DNA of 64,000 nt. It comes from Roseiarcus sp963820775. Its GTDB lineage: Bacteria; Pseudomonadota; Alphaproteobacteria; Rhizobiales; Beijerinckiaceae. The notes beneath the pieces were generated by a model. The model saw nothing but the letters and a program-made list of their open reading frames with translations. It ran no database searches and was not told the origin of the DNA. Numbering within the stretch: position 1 is the stretch's first letter; each line of letters opens with the position of its first letter. The stretch is from assembly GCA_963820775.1 (NCBI GenBank), contig CAWGBF010000001.1, positions 62,001 to 126,000 of the forward strand. The letters are read 5' to 3'. The translations under genes and the position numbers were made by a program. This document shows positions 16,934-26,594 of the stretch, piece after piece.

Positions 16934-17179
16934 TCAGAAGCCAAAGAATTCGCGACGCAGCGCGTCTTCATAGAGGCGCTTCCGGTAGTCGGCTTCCCTG
17001 TGCAGCTTGTGCTCGCGGAAATGGGCCTCCTCCCATTGGTCGAGCTCTGCGACATTGTGGTTGCCGGAGGCCAGCGCCTCCTCCTCACGGATCGCCGCGA
17101 CCCAATTTTCCACGGCCTCCTTGTAGGCTGCCCGCAATTGGTCGAGTTCCCGCTGAAGATCCGCTGAAATGTCCGCCAT
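16934..17179 (-). CDS. Small charged coiled-coil protein of unknown function
   Basis: An 81-residue soluble protein, MADISADLQRELDQLRAAY followed by a long helical stretch rich in Glu, Arg and Ala (AVENWVAAIREEEALAS; LDQWEEAHFREHKLHREAD) and ending RREFFGF. It looks like a single helical or coiled-coil domain. The start ATG 17179 has GGGGGAA 5 bp upstream; the longer frame from 17233 lacks such a site. I do not recognise a named family. It stands alone between the membrane-protein pair and the glucan gene. Confidence 0.65.
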   Translation of the reverse strand: MADISADLQRELDQLRAAYKEAVENWVAAIREEEALASGNHNVAELDQWEEAHFREHKLHREADYRKRLYEDALRREFFGF

Positions 17180-17317
17180 GGGTTCCCCCTGCCTCGCTTC
17201 GATTAACTGCCCTCTGTGAACAAAAGACGACACTAGAGCTCTCGGCAGATAGGTTCTCGGCTTTGACCGATCGGATCAAAGACTTGCCTTACGGGGGCGG
17301 TCGCGTCCGTAGCGGTG

Positions 17318-18916
17318 TCAGAACGGATGGTACTGAAACATCCAGGTCTCGGTCACGGTCTCGCCGCCGGACTTGAGGAACGCACGCAGTTCGACCGGGT
17401 CGGTCCCCTCGACGATGAGGTCGAATTGCGCCCGCCAGTGGCCAGCGACGCCGTCAGGAACCGCCTCGATGAGCTGGTAGGGTCCGAAGCTTCCGCGCGA
17501 GGCCGAGACGACGAGTTCGGGTTTGACGCCGAAAGGAAGCTCGCGCAGCGGACCGCCCAGGAACTCGACCATGAATTTCCTGACCCCCTTCGGGCGCGGC
17601 AGGCCGGGCTGGCCCCCGCGGCCGAGGCGGGTCGCCCACACCGACGCGAGCTTGCTCGGATAGGGTTCGCTGGCGAGCCAGTGCAGCCGGTAGTTCAGAT
17701 TGACCTCGGCGCCCGCGAGGACCGGCTCCGCCGGCACCCACATCGCGACCACGTTGTCGTGGATTTCATCATCGGTCGGAATCTCGCACAGCTGGATCGA
17801 TCCCTTGCCCCAACCCTCGCCGCCAGGGCCCGGCAGCGGCTCGACCCACAGGCTCGGGCGCCGATCGTAGAAAACGCCATCGAGATAGTGGTCGAAGACC
17901 CGGTCGCGCTGCAGGAGGCCGAAACCGCGTGGATTGTTGTCGGAGAAGGCCGAGACTATGATGTGGGGGGGATTGTTGAGCGGCCGCCACAGCCGCTCGC
18001 CGGCGCCCGACCACATCGCGAGACCGTCCGAATCATGGACCTCCGGGCGCCAGTCGATCGCGGTTTCCTTCTTGGTCTCGGAGAACCAGTACATTGAAGT
18101 GAGCGGCGCGATGCCGAAGCGCGAGACCTGGGCGCGCATGAACATCGCCGCCTCAATGTCCATCACCACGCCCTTGCCGCGGGTCATCAAGAACCTGAAC
18201 GCGCCGACAATCGACGGGCCTTCCATCAACGCATAGAGCGTGATCGTGTCTCCGCCGGGCGCCGAATCGATGTAGAAGTCGGTGAAGTCGGGAAACTCTT
18301 CCGGCCGGTCAGCGACCGCAACATCAAGCGCGACGCCGCGAGAAGACAGGCCGTATTGTCCGAGCTCGCCGATCGAGCGGAAATAGGCGGCGCCGAGGAA
18401 AGCGACCCAGTCGTTCTTGTGCCAGTCGAGTGCGCCGTCCCGCGCCTCCTGGACCCGCAGCCCGGCGAAGCCGGCGCCCTTCGGCAGATCGCGCGCCGGT
18501 GAATTCGCTGGCATCTCGAAATAGGACTGGTCGTAGATGATCTGGCGTGACGCGCCGCCGTCGACGACGTGCATCCTCACCGCCTTCTGGAAAAACAGAC
18601 CGAGATGGAAAAAGGTCACCGGAAACTGGCCCGGTCCATTGGCGAACAGCGCGAAGTCGTCCCGGTAGCGGATTTTTCCCCACTCCTCGTAATTGATTTT
18701 CTGCAGCACTTCGGGCGCGGGACGGGACGGAGGAACATAGGGTCCGCGGGCGCGCTCGCGCGCCTGCGTCCTGAAAAGGTCGTAGGTGAATGGGACCGGC
18801 GGATCGAACTGCAGGCCATCTGGCTGGGCGCCGAACGCCTCTGCGAGCGGATTTATCGCGGCTGCGGACGCAGCGGCGCCTTTGAGCAGCGCGCGGCGAT
18901 CTAGGCTTTCGGACAT
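17318..18916 (-). CDS. Periplasmic glucan biosynthesis protein, OpgG/OpgD (MdoG/MdoD) family
   Basis: A 532-residue exported protein of osmoregulated periplasmic glucan synthesis. The N-terminus LDRRALLKGAAASAAAI is a twin-arginine-type signal, as in OpgD rather than Sec-exported OpgG. The mature part begins LQFDPPVPFTYDLFRTQA and shows family segments such as FALFANGPGQFPVTFFHLG, PGGDTITLYALMEGPSIVGA, TSMYWFSETKKE and NNPRGFGLLQRDRVFDHY. Length fits the family (about 500-550). The glucosyltransferase OpgH is not within the window on either side. It is probably monocistronic, preceding trmB by 65 bp in the opposite reading order. Confidence 0.88.
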   Translation of the reverse strand: MSESLDRRALLKGAAASAAAINPLAEAFGAQPDGLQFDPPVPFTYDLFRTQARERARGPYVPPSRPAPEVLQKINYEEWGKIRYRDDFALFANGPGQFPVTFFHLGLFFQKAVRMHVVDGGASRQIIYDQSYFEMPANSPARDLPKGAGFAGLRVQEARDGALDWHKNDWVAFLGAAYFRSIGELGQYGLSSRGVALDVAVADRPEEFPDFTDFYIDSAPGGDTITLYALMEGPSIVGAFRFLMTRGKGVVMDIEAAMFMRAQVSRFGIAPLTSMYWFSETKKETAIDWRPEVHDSDGLAMWSGAGERLWRPLNNPPHIIVSAFSDNNPRGFGLLQRDRVFDHYLDGVFYDRRPSLWVEPLPGPGGEGWGKGSIQLCEIPTDDEIHDNVVAMWVPAEPVLAGAEVNLNYRLHWLASEPYPSKLASVWATRLGRGGQPGLPRPKGVRKFMVEFLGGPLRELPFGVKPELVVSASRGSFGPYQLIEAVPDGVAGHWRAQFDLIVEGTDPVELRAFLKSGGETVTETWMFQYHPF

Positions 18917-18980
18917 AAGGACCTCTTCGATCGAGCGCGCTGCTTACGTGATTCTGCTGGACCGGAAAATCCGCCTGTAC

Positions 18981-19679
18981 TCACAGGCGCGCAAAGGTGA
19001 GGTAAACGGACCGCCGGCTCTCCCGGCGCGCCTTGGCCTCATAGCGTGTCGGGTGCCATTCGGGCCAGGGTCGGCGCCAATCGTCGGCTCGAGTTGCGGC
19101 CCAGCGGAAATGCGGCGAAGCGAGAAAGCGCGTCAGCGTCCAGCCGGCGTAGTCGTCGACGTCGGTGGCGAAGCGCATCTCCGCGCCGGTCTGCATCACA
19201 CGCGCCAGCGCTTCGATCATGCCGGCCGCGACCACGCGTCGCTTACGATGGCGCCGTTTTGGCCAGGGATCGGGATACAGCATGAAAACGCGCGAGAAGA
19301 ATGCGTCAGGGGCTGCCTCGATAAGGGACTGAGCGTCGCCGCGCCGCAGGCGCACGTTAGAGAGCCGCTCGCGCTTGAGTCCGGCAAGCGTCGCGACGAC
19401 GCCGTTGAGAAACGGCTCGCAGCCGATGAACTCAACGTCCGGGTTGGCCTTCGCCTGCTCAATGAGATGTTCGCCGGCGCCGAACCCAATCTCGAGCCAC
19501 ACTTGGCGCGGCGGCGAGGCGAAAGCTCGCCCTGCGGCCAGCACCTCCGGTTCGATTGAAAATAGCGGCAGCGCTTCTGCGAGCAGACGCTCCTGGCCTG
19601 CGCGAAGCGCCTTTCCGCGGCTGCGTCCATAGAGCCTGCGAACTGGCGCAGGACCGTCGCCTCCCCAATTCGCAGTCAT
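18981..19679 (-). CDS. trmB: tRNA (guanine-N7-)-methyltransferase TrmB
   Basis: An SAM-dependent enzyme making m7G46 in tRNA, 232 residues. It has the SAM-binding VWLEIGFGAGEHLIEQA near residue 60, then EFIGCEPFLNGV, the family signature MLYPDPWPKRRHRKRR near residue 140, and a late ATDVDDYAGWTL. The start ATG 19679 lies 22 bp after the metK stop (19702), so it is co-transcribed with metK, a common order in Rhizobiales. The frame is open further upstream, but that would overlap metK. Confidence 0.93.
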   Translation of the reverse strand: MTANWGGDGPAPVRRLYGRSRGKALRAGQERLLAEALPLFSIEPEVLAAGRAFASPPRQVWLEIGFGAGEHLIEQAKANPDVEFIGCEPFLNGVVATLAGLKRERLSNVRLRRGDAQSLIEAAPDAFFSRVFMLYPDPWPKRRHRKRRVVAAGMIEALARVMQTGAEMRFATDVDDYAGWTLTRFLASPHFRWAATRADDWRRPWPEWHPTRYEAKARRESRRSVYLTFARL

Positions 19680-19701
19680 CTGCCTCGCAATGCGGCGGCA
19701 G

Positions 19702-20889
19702 TCAGGCGAGAGCGCGCAGGGTATCCGCGAGATCGATCTTTTCCCATGAAAAGCCGCCGTCCGCTTCCGGAGCACGGCCGAAATGACCAAAGGCCGACGT
19801 TCGGGCGAAGATCGGACGGTTCAATTTCAGGTGCTCGCGAATTCCGCGCGGGGTCAAGTTCATGACATCCATCAGCGCCGTCTCGAGTTTCGCCTCGTCG
19901 ATGCGTCCCGTCTCGTGCAGGTTCGCGTAGATCGACAGCGGGCGCGCCACTCCGATGGCGTAGGAAAGCTGCAGGGTGCAGCGATCGGCGAGGCCGGCGG
20001 CGACCACGTTCTTCGCCAGATAGCGGGCCGCATAAGCCGCCGAGCGGTCGACCTTGGTTGGGTCCTTGCCGGAAAAGGCGCCGCCGCCGTGCGGCGCCGC
20101 GCCGCCGTAAGTATCGACAATGATCTTTCGGCCGGTCAAGCCGCAGTCGCCGTCAGGGCCGCCAATAAAGAATTTCCCGGTCGGATTGACGTGCCAAACT
20201 GTCTTCGGCGTGATCCAGCCCTCTGGCAGCGCCGCCTTGACATACGGACGCACCAAGTCGGCGACTTCCTCAGAGGTGAGCGATTCGACCAGGTGCTGAT
20301 GCGACACCACAATTTGGGTGGCCTCGACCGGCTTGCCGTTTTGATAGCGAACGGTCACCTGGCTTTTGGCGTCAGGACCCAAGGTCTTTTCAGCGCCCGC
20401 GTGGCGCGCCTTCGTGATCCCCTTTAGAATCTCGTGCGAATAATAGAGCGGAGCCGGCATGAGTTCCGGCGTTTCACGGCAGGCGTAGCCGAACATGATG
20501 CCCTGATCGCCCGCCCCCTCATCCTTGTTGCCGCCAGCGTCGACGCCTTGTGCAATGTCCGCTGATTGCGCGTGCAACAGCACTTCGACCTTGGCGTTGC
20601 GCCAGTGAAAGCCGTCCTGCTCGTAGCCGATTGCCTTAATCGCATTGCGGACCGTCGCCACCATTTCCTCTTCGGAAATTTTTGGCCCGCGCACCTCGCC
20701 GGCAATGATGACCCGGTTGGTCGTGGCTAGAGTTTCGCAGGCGACGCGGATTTGATAAGGATCGACACCGGCTTTTGCGCCCTCGCGGAAGAACAGATCG
20801 ACAATTTCATCGGAGATCCGGTCGCAAACCTTGTCGGGATGCCCCTCAGACACGGATTCACTGGTGAACTCGTAATTTTGACGAGCCAT
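19702..20889 (-). CDS. metK: S-adenosylmethionine synthetase
   Basis: A 395-residue enzyme that makes SAM from methionine and ATP. Signatures are the N-terminal FTSESVSEGHPDKVCDRISD, the ATP-binding GAGDQGIMFGYAC near residue 125, and the P-loop-like GGGAFSGKDPTKVDRS near residue 270. A conserved FGRAPEADGGFSWE closes the C-terminus. It starts 127 bp from the XRE regulator's stop and leads into trmB, which uses its product. I saw no SAM riboswitch in the gap. That gap does contain a GACCG-TT-CGGTC hairpin-like palindrome near 20977. Confidence 0.96.
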   Translation of the reverse strand: MARQNYEFTSESVSEGHPDKVCDRISDEIVDLFFREGAKAGVDPYQIRVACETLATTNRVIIAGEVRGPKISEEEMVATVRNAIKAIGYEQDGFHWRNAKVEVLLHAQSADIAQGVDAGGNKDEGAGDQGIMFGYACRETPELMPAPLYYSHEILKGITKARHAGAEKTLGPDAKSQVTVRYQNGKPVEATQIVVSHQHLVESLTSEEVADLVRPYVKAALPEGWITPKTVWHVNPTGKFFIGGPDGDCGLTGRKIIVDTYGGAAPHGGGAFSGKDPTKVDRSAAYAARYLAKNVVAAGLADRCTLQLSYAIGVARPLSIYANLHETGRIDEAKLETALMDVMNLTPRGIREHLKLNRPIFARTSAFGHFGRAPEADGGFSWEKIDLADTLRALA

Positions 20890-21016
20890 ATTGACAATCT
20901 CCTACCGGCGCCTTTCGCCACGACTTTGCGGCCCGGTGGTTGCCTATAGCCGCGCAGACGCCGCTTTTGACAGCGACCGTTCGGTCGGTCAAGCCGTTTT
21001 GGCGAGTTTGTTCGAT

Positions 21017-21448
21017 TTATCGAACGGGCGGGTCTTCGACTCCCGCGTCTTCCGGCGACGCCAACGAAATCACCAGATCGACGATGCGCCGTCGCACTTT
21101 GGGGTCGCGAACCCGCAAAAACGCCCGATTGAGCTGAAGACCTTCAGTTGAGGCGAGGAAGTCGACGACGTAGGACTGCGATGATTCTTCCGCAAAACCC
21201 GGCTCCGCCGAATCCGCCGGGGCGCCTTCAAAGAAATAGCCTGGCGAGACTTCGAGCACGCGGGCGGTATGCTGAAGACGACTGGCGCTGATGCGGTTCG
21301 AGCCTTTTTCGTATTTCTGAATCTGCTGGAATGTCACCCCGAGAAGCTCGCCAAGCTTGCTCTGGCTCATGCCGAGCATCGTCCGCCGCATTCGCAATCG
21401 CGCGCCGACATAGACGTCGACGATGTTGGAAACCTTGGACATCATCAT
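21017..21448 (-). CDS. XRE-family HTH transcriptional regulator
   Basis: A 143-residue regulator of the kind regularly found between lnt and metK in Rhizobiales. The HTH covers residues 10-65: VGARLRMRRTMLGMSQSKLG, then LLGVTFQQIQKYEKGSNRIS. The C-terminal part includes FLASTEGLQLNRAFLRVRDP and RRRIVDLVISLAS. The start is in a run of ATGs at 21442-21448 with AGGGGGCAAGAG just upstream; a longer frame to 21502 lacks this site. Its target genes are not evident. Confidence 0.9.
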   Translation of the reverse strand: MMMSKVSNIVDVYVGARLRMRRTMLGMSQSKLGELLGVTFQQIQKYEKGSNRISASRLQHTARVLEVSPGYFFEGAPADSAEPGFAEESSQSYVVDFLASTEGLQLNRAFLRVRDPKVRRRIVDLVISLASPEDAGVEDPPVR

Positions 21449-21576
21449 AAGCTCTTGCCCCCTGGCCGTCGCAAGCGCTAAGGCGCCTCCGCGGGGAATC
21501 ACTGACCTAAGGGAAATGAGATAGCGGACACTCGGATAGCGCGCAAGGGAGCAATTTTACAATCGGCGGTCTTCGT

Positions 21577-23250
21577 TTACGCCCGACGCTTTCCGGCCAG
21601 CGCCGCCGCAAAAAAGGCCGATCCGATCAGCATCGCCGCGGCCGATCCGAGGCGGGATTGCAACGTGGGCGCGAGCGCCTCGGGCAGTTCGGCGTCCAGG
21701 ACGCCCTCCGCGCCGAGCGGAGCGACGGCGATTTCACGGCCGAGGCCGTCAAGCACCGCGGAGATGCCGGAGTTGGCGTCGCGTACCAGCGGCAGGCCCA
21801 GTTCGATCGCCCGCAACCGCGCTTGGGCGAAGTGCTGATAGGGCCCTGGGGTCAGACCGAACCAGACGTCGTCGGTCACGTTCAGAAGCCAGCCGGGGCG
21901 CTCGGCGCTGGATAAGAGGCTGCCCAGCTCGATTGGAAAGATCGCTTCGTAGCAGATGAGCGGGATGGCGTCCGGCAAGCCCGGAATACGGAGGATACGG
22001 CGGCCTGAACCGGCCTCGAACCCGCCCGGAATGTCGACCATCTGGGTGATATGCGCGCGCTCCAACAGGCTCGCGAACGGCATATATTCTCCGAACGGCA
22101 CCAGATGCTGCTTGTCGTAGCGCTGCGCCGACAACCCGTCCCGGCTGACGATTTCGATCGAATTGAAGTAGCGGGGCGGGGCGCCGTCGTCGCGCCGCGC
22201 CGCGCCCGTGATCAGCGTCGCGCCGGGCCCAAGAAAGTCGACGATTTCGGAAAGCGCCTGCGGATCACGCGACAGAATGAACGGAAACGGCGACTCGGGC
22301 CAGATGAGATGGGTGACGTCTCGAACCCCCGATCGATCGGGCGAGGTCGCGCGCTCTGACAGGTCGAAGTAGCGGCGCAGGATCGCCTGCTTGGTCTCTG
22401 GGGAGAACGAGGCGTCGTCCTGGCCGATGTTCGGCTGGATCAGTCGCAGTTTCACGCCGGGAAGCGTGGCGCTCGCGGGCGCCATGAGCCTGAACTCGCC
22501 GAAGGCGGCCATGAGGACCAACGCCAGAGCCGCGGCCACCGTCGGCGCCAGGTTGAGCCGGCTTTCGCCCAGCCGCCATAGAGTCGCCGGGGCGGCGAAG
22601 ATCGCGACGGTCAGGAACGTGAGCCCGTGCAGACCAACGAGCGAAGCGGTCTGGGCGAGCGCAAGATTGACGCCGAGCGCCATGCCGAGATCGTTCCAGG
22701 GAAAGCCGGTAAACAGGAGGCCGCGCGCCCACTCAGTGACCCCAAGCCCGAAGGCAAGGGCGAAAATGCGCGCTGGCCCCGGCGACCACGTGAGACGCGC
22801 AAGCGCAAATCCAGCCGCTGGAAACACGGCGAGCGCGGCCGGCAGCGCCACGACCGCGAGCGGCAGCGCCCAGGCGAATTTGTCGGCCTCGACCAGAAGG
22901 GCCGAGCCGACCCACCATAGCCCTGCGAGAAAATAGCCGAAGCCCATCCACCAGCCGGCGCCGAATGCGGCGCTGAGCGATGCGCTCAACCTCCGTCCAG
23001 ACCAACGATCCTGCGCCCCGTCGATCAGCCAGACGGCGATGATCAACGGAACGGCGATCAACGGGAACAGGGACAAGGGCGGCAGCGCCAACGCCCCGAC
23101 CGCCCCAGAGACGAAGGCTATGGCGCGTCTGCGCCAACCCCAGGACAGAATGACTCCCTCGATGAGCGAGGCCACACGATTGACGCGAGGCAGCATCGTA
23201 GAATCGGCAACGCTCAAGGAATCGCCTCTCCTCATCGGTTGAATCGCCAT
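21577..23250 (-). CDS. lnt: Apolipoprotein N-acyltransferase
   Basis: An inner-membrane enzyme that adds the third acyl chain to lipoproteins, 557 residues. About six N-terminal TMs (residues 40-240, e.g. FGYFLAGLWWVGSALLVEA and GFPWNDLGMALG) precede a nitrilase-like periplasmic domain. Catalytic segments are HLIWPESPFPF (Glu), RYDKQHLVPFGEYMPFA (Lys) and IPLICYEAIFP (Cys), followed by VTDDVWFGLTPGPYQHFAQA. The C-terminus has a last TM before KRRA. The first 20-30 residues could be upstream extension. In related genomes the next gene upstream is the CBS hemolysin-like protein, here displaced to 31.1 kb. Confidence 0.94.
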   Translation of the reverse strand: MAIQPMRRGDSLSVADSTMLPRVNRVASLIEGVILSWGWRRRAIAFVSGAVGALALPPLSLFPLIAVPLIIAVWLIDGAQDRWSGRRLSASLSAAFGAGWWMGFGYFLAGLWWVGSALLVEADKFAWALPLAVVALPAALAVFPAAGFALARLTWSPGPARIFALAFGLGVTEWARGLLFTGFPWNDLGMALGVNLALAQTASLVGLHGLTFLTVAIFAAPATLWRLGESRLNLAPTVAAALALVLMAAFGEFRLMAPASATLPGVKLRLIQPNIGQDDASFSPETKQAILRRYFDLSERATSPDRSGVRDVTHLIWPESPFPFILSRDPQALSEIVDFLGPGATLITGAARRDDGAPPRYFNSIEIVSRDGLSAQRYDKQHLVPFGEYMPFASLLERAHITQMVDIPGGFEAGSGRRILRIPGLPDAIPLICYEAIFPIELGSLLSSAERPGWLLNVTDDVWFGLTPGPYQHFAQARLRAIELGLPLVRDANSGISAVLDGLGREIAVAPLGAEGVLDAELPEALAPTLQSRLGSAAAMLIGSAFFAAALAGKRRA

Positions 23251-23410
23251 CCCCGACCATAGCCCGAAACGCCGGGCGCGTTCGACTCCTCACCGGCGCG
23301 ACGAGCGAATCGATTCGCGCCCGAGTCTCAGTCGCGAGCCTTGAGCGTGGCCCCCCAACACGCGCCGGGCGAGCCTTCAGTGAGCCGGCGCCGACCCCCG
23401 GCCAACCAGG

Positions 23411-23450
23411 CACGTAAGCGCAAATAGCCGCAACTAAGCGCAACTAAACG
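23411..23450. repeat. Four tandem 10-bp direct repeats (iteron-like)
   Basis: Four head-to-tail units in exact 10-bp phase: CACGTAAGCG, CAAATAGCCG, CAACTAAGCG, CAACTAAACG, consensus CAACTAAGCG. They are followed at once by an AT-rich tract (AAAATAAAAATGC, then TTACGTTTATTTTTTCGG) that partly mirrors them in inverted orientation. They lie in the 260-bp gap between lnt and the terminase-like gene. Ten-base spacing places all copies on one DNA face, as in cooperative protein-binding arrays. Confidence 0.65.
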
Positions 23451-23510
23451 AAAATAAAAATGCTTTCTATTACTTACGTTTATTTTTTCGGATTCAAGCT
23501 TCTCAGTGGG

Positions 23511-24119
23511 TTATGAGGGATTCAAGTAAAAAAATCCCGAGTTCGCCTGAGCCTCCACGCGCGGGGCCTCGGGCGCGTTCGCCTCGCCCGCAACCTCCGT
23601 CCCGCTCGCCTGCTCCGCCCCCTCCTCCTCGCCCGGCTCATCGGCGGGAATCTGGCCGGTCTTTTTCAAGTGCGCCTGCACCGCGGCTTCGAAGTCCTTG
23701 TTGATCCCGAGGTTCTCAGCGAGACGGTTGATCTTGTCCATGAGCTTCTTGCGCGCCTCGTCGTCATAGACCTGGTTGGCGCTGGCGACGGTCTGGTAGC
23801 GATCGAGCCGGTCGAGCGCCTTGAGATAAGGCGTGATCGCCGAGACATCGCCCGCCGCGATCGCCTCGGCCGCGAGTTGGATCGCGGGAACGAGCCGCTC
23901 CAGTTGCAGCTTGGCGTGGTCAGCGCCGCTGTCGACCGCGCGTTGCTGCAGCTCCGCGGAGACAATCTGCCGGATGCGCGTGATCGTCACGCCTTCCTGG
24001 TTGGCGATTTCCTCATAAGTGAAGCCCTCGCGCAGTCGGGCGAAAATCCGCCGCCGCCGGAACATCATGCCATGAGCGCCCAACCGCCGGCGCCGAACGC
24101 GCGCCTTGTCTTCGACCAT
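23511..24119 (-). CDS. HTH protein resembling a phage terminase small subunit
   Basis: A 202-residue protein. Residues 15-55 (MFRRRRIFARLREGFTYEEI, then QEGVTITRIRQIVSAEL) form a DNA-binding helix-turn-helix. The middle (LQLERLVPAIQLAAEAIAAG, ITPYLKALDRLDRYQTVAS) is helical, resembling the oligomerisation region of small terminase subunits and related host proteins. The C-terminus is a low-complexity Glu/Ala/Pro tail. No large terminase or other phage gene is next to it, so it is an orphan. An ACCCG-GATAAT-CGGGT palindrome at 24138-24153, just before the gene, could be an autoregulatory operator, with AGGAGAGG as RBS. Function is unknown. Confidence 0.65.
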   Translation of the reverse strand: MVEDKARVRRRRLGAHGMMFRRRRIFARLREGFTYEEIANQEGVTITRIRQIVSAELQQRAVDSGADHAKLQLERLVPAIQLAAEAIAAGDVSAITPYLKALDRLDRYQTVASANQVYDDEARKKLMDKINRLAENLGINKDFEAAVQAHLKKTGQIPADEPGEEEGAEQASGTEVAGEANAPEAPRVEAQANSGFFYLNPS

Positions 24120-24399
24120 TCAACCTCTCCTTACGCGACCCGGATAATCGGGTAAAAGGAGATATAACAGCAAATCTTCTGCAAAACACAATCAAATGTC
24201 GATGCGATTCGCGTTTGTTTTGAAAAATATTTGTAAAATCAATGAATTACGACGCAAGGGCGGAAGGACGGACTTGCCTCCCGACAGCCACCCGCCCTAG
24301 GATCAAACTTAATCAGCTTGACCGGTCTCGACGCGAAGCGGCCATCCCTAAACAAAGGAAATTCGCGGGAAGCCACGGTGTCTCCGCTCGATCTCGCCC

Positions 24400-26341
24400 T
24401 CAAGTTTTGACGCATTCCGGCAATCGCTTTGGGTTGTCGATTGTCTTCAGCTCCTCCTCGGTGGCGCAGATGCGCAGGCCAAGCTTGCGAAAGCCCTCGC
24501 GCAATAATTCTTGTTCGTTCAACCGCGCATACACCTGGCCTTCGTTGATCCATATCTCCAGCACCTGTTCGCCGTCCTTGGCGATGAGGTCGGCCTTGGC
24601 GCTCTCGGCATCCTCGGCGCGGCCGAGAAATGCGTAGCTTGCGGCCCGATAGAATCGATAGAACTTGACTATTGTTTTCCTCCGGAATTCGATCGCTAAC
24701 CTCGATCGCGCGCTCGAATTTGTGGCCGAAAAAGTAGCTAACAACGAAATATCCGAGCCGACCCCGAGGCATTTGCGGGTCGAGACGCAAAGCCAGGTCC
24801 GCCACCGCGGCGCCCTGCTCCGGCCGGCCCAAGGCTGACAGCTGCATCCCAGCTTCATAAAGCACCAAGCCGTTCCTCGGATGTTCTTGGAGCGCGCGAT
24901 CGATCTCGGCAGACAATTCGGTCCACTGGCCCATATCGGCGAAGTACTGAATCAGACCGGCGTGTGCGCCGACGTTGGACGGATCGAGCGCCAGCGCCAG
25001 CCGCATATCTTTCTCGAATTCCTTCTCGTATGTCGCCCAATCGAGACCGAATAGCCACCGCTGTTGGAACTTGAGCCACCCGCGTGTCGCGTAAGCGGGC
25101 GCAAAGTTTGGATCGATCCCGATGGCCTTATTTACGTATTCAAAACCTTTCGCGTTCCCATCCTTTGTGACCAATTTCGATTGTTCACTGGCAAGCAACC
25201 AGAGGTCGTAGGCCGAGAGACTGGCCGGAGGACGCTGCTTGGCTTCAGCCAGCAGCCGTGCCCGGATCGGTCCGATGTCCGAGCCGCCATTCCCGCCGAG
25301 CGCGGCCGCAACTTTGTCGGCCACCTCGGCCTGGACGGCGAACAAATCCTCGGCCGGCCGGTCCCAGCGCTCGGACCACAGCTGAGCGCCGGTGGCGGCG
25401 TCGATGAGCTCCGCTGTCACCCGCAGCTGGTCGGCCTGATGTTGAAGGGAGCCGGCCAGCACGTAGCCGACGTTGAGGTCCTTGGCGACCTGCCGCGCGT
25501 CGACGGGCTTGCCTTTATAAGCCATGGTCGAGTTGCGCCCGATGACCAATAGGTCCTTGTAGCGAGCGAGGTCGGTGATCACATCTGCTGTCATTCCGTC
25601 GGCGAGGCGGCTGGCCTGTTCGTCGCCGCCCAAATTGTCGAATGGCAGGACCGCGACCGCCGGCGCCGCGACGGCGGCGGATCGGTTGGCGTCGAGGAAA
25701 TGCCAGGCTCCCGCCACAGCCGCAATAAGCGCGGCGATCCCCGCCACCACGAACGCGAGCCGGGCACGCCCTTTCGGCTCTGGCGGCTTCGCCGGCGCGG
25801 GTTTCGCCCGGGCGGGGACGCCGACTTGCAGCGAATAGACCCGGATCGGCCGTTCGATGTTCTTGAGCTGGGTCGGGCCGAGGTCGGCGACCGCCATGTC
25901 GAGCCTGCCGCTCACTTGGCGATAGGCGTCCTCGGACAGGCAGATCGCGCCCGGCTCGCAAACGCCCTCCAGCCGCGCGGCGATATTGACGCCGTCGCCC
26001 ATCAGGTCGCCGTCGGTCTCCTCGACGACGTCGCCGAGATGAATGCCGACGCGGAACTCGATGCGGCGCTCCGGCGGCAGGCCCGCGTTGCGCTCGACCA
26101 TGCCGTTCTGCACTTCGATCGCGCAGCGCACGGCGTCGACCACGCTGCGAAATTCGATGAGGCTGCCGTCGCCGGTGCGCTTGACGACGCGGCCGTGATG
26201 GAGGGCGATGGTCGGATCGATCAGGTCGCTGCGCAGCGCCCGGAGCCGCGCCAGAATGCGATCCTCGTCCGCTCCCGCGAGCCGGCTATAGCCGACAATG
26301 TCCGAAACCAGAATCGCCGCAATCTTCCGGGTCTCGCTCAT
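24400..26341 (-). pseudogene. Class III adenylate/guanylate cyclase with TPR domain, one frameshift
   Basis: A cyclase of about 645 residues. The catalytic domain (1-165) has metal-binding VSDIVGYSRLAGADEDRIL, VKRTGDGSLIEFRSVVDAV, and the second Asp region VGIHLGDVVEETDGDLMGDG. A membrane helix follows (about 195-215), then a TolB-like N-terminal segment (AVAVLPFDNLGGDEQASRLA) and TPR repeats (FEYVNKAIGIDPNFAPAYAT). Near 24665 the frame slips from RIPEENNSQ into FYRFYRAASYAFLGRAEDA and the protein ends RLPECVKT at 24400. One base change repairs it, so it may be intact in the cell with only its last TPR affected. The catalytic half is whole. It stands alone in the inserted block. Confidence 0.82.
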
Positions 26342-26594
26342 GGCGCACCCTCGGTATTTATGCAGCCTATCACAAAACCGTGAAGACCGCGCATTTATTT
26401 GAATAAGCCGATTGTGGGGGGCCAGACTTACCGCGGCTAGCGCGTAAATATCGCCGCAAATTTGTCTGATCGCCGCCGCATTTGATTGGCCGCCTCGCCC
26501 GATTGACGCCAGTTGCCTTTGCGACTGTCGTCGTGTCCGCCGCCGGAATTGGCAGCGCAGATGGCCATGACCCCTTCACGTATGGAGGATGCTC

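Noticed and set aside
20890..21016. SAM riboswitch upstream of metK
   Set aside because: The gap shows only a short GACCG/CGGTC palindrome. I could not find a SAM-riboswitch core or a pseudoknot-like arrangement.
24400..26341. Pairing the class III cyclase with the PycTM-like genes as a Pycsar system
   Set aside because: They are 7.6 kb apart, separated by lnt, metK and others. This cyclase has the common TolB/TPR architecture and not that of PycC.
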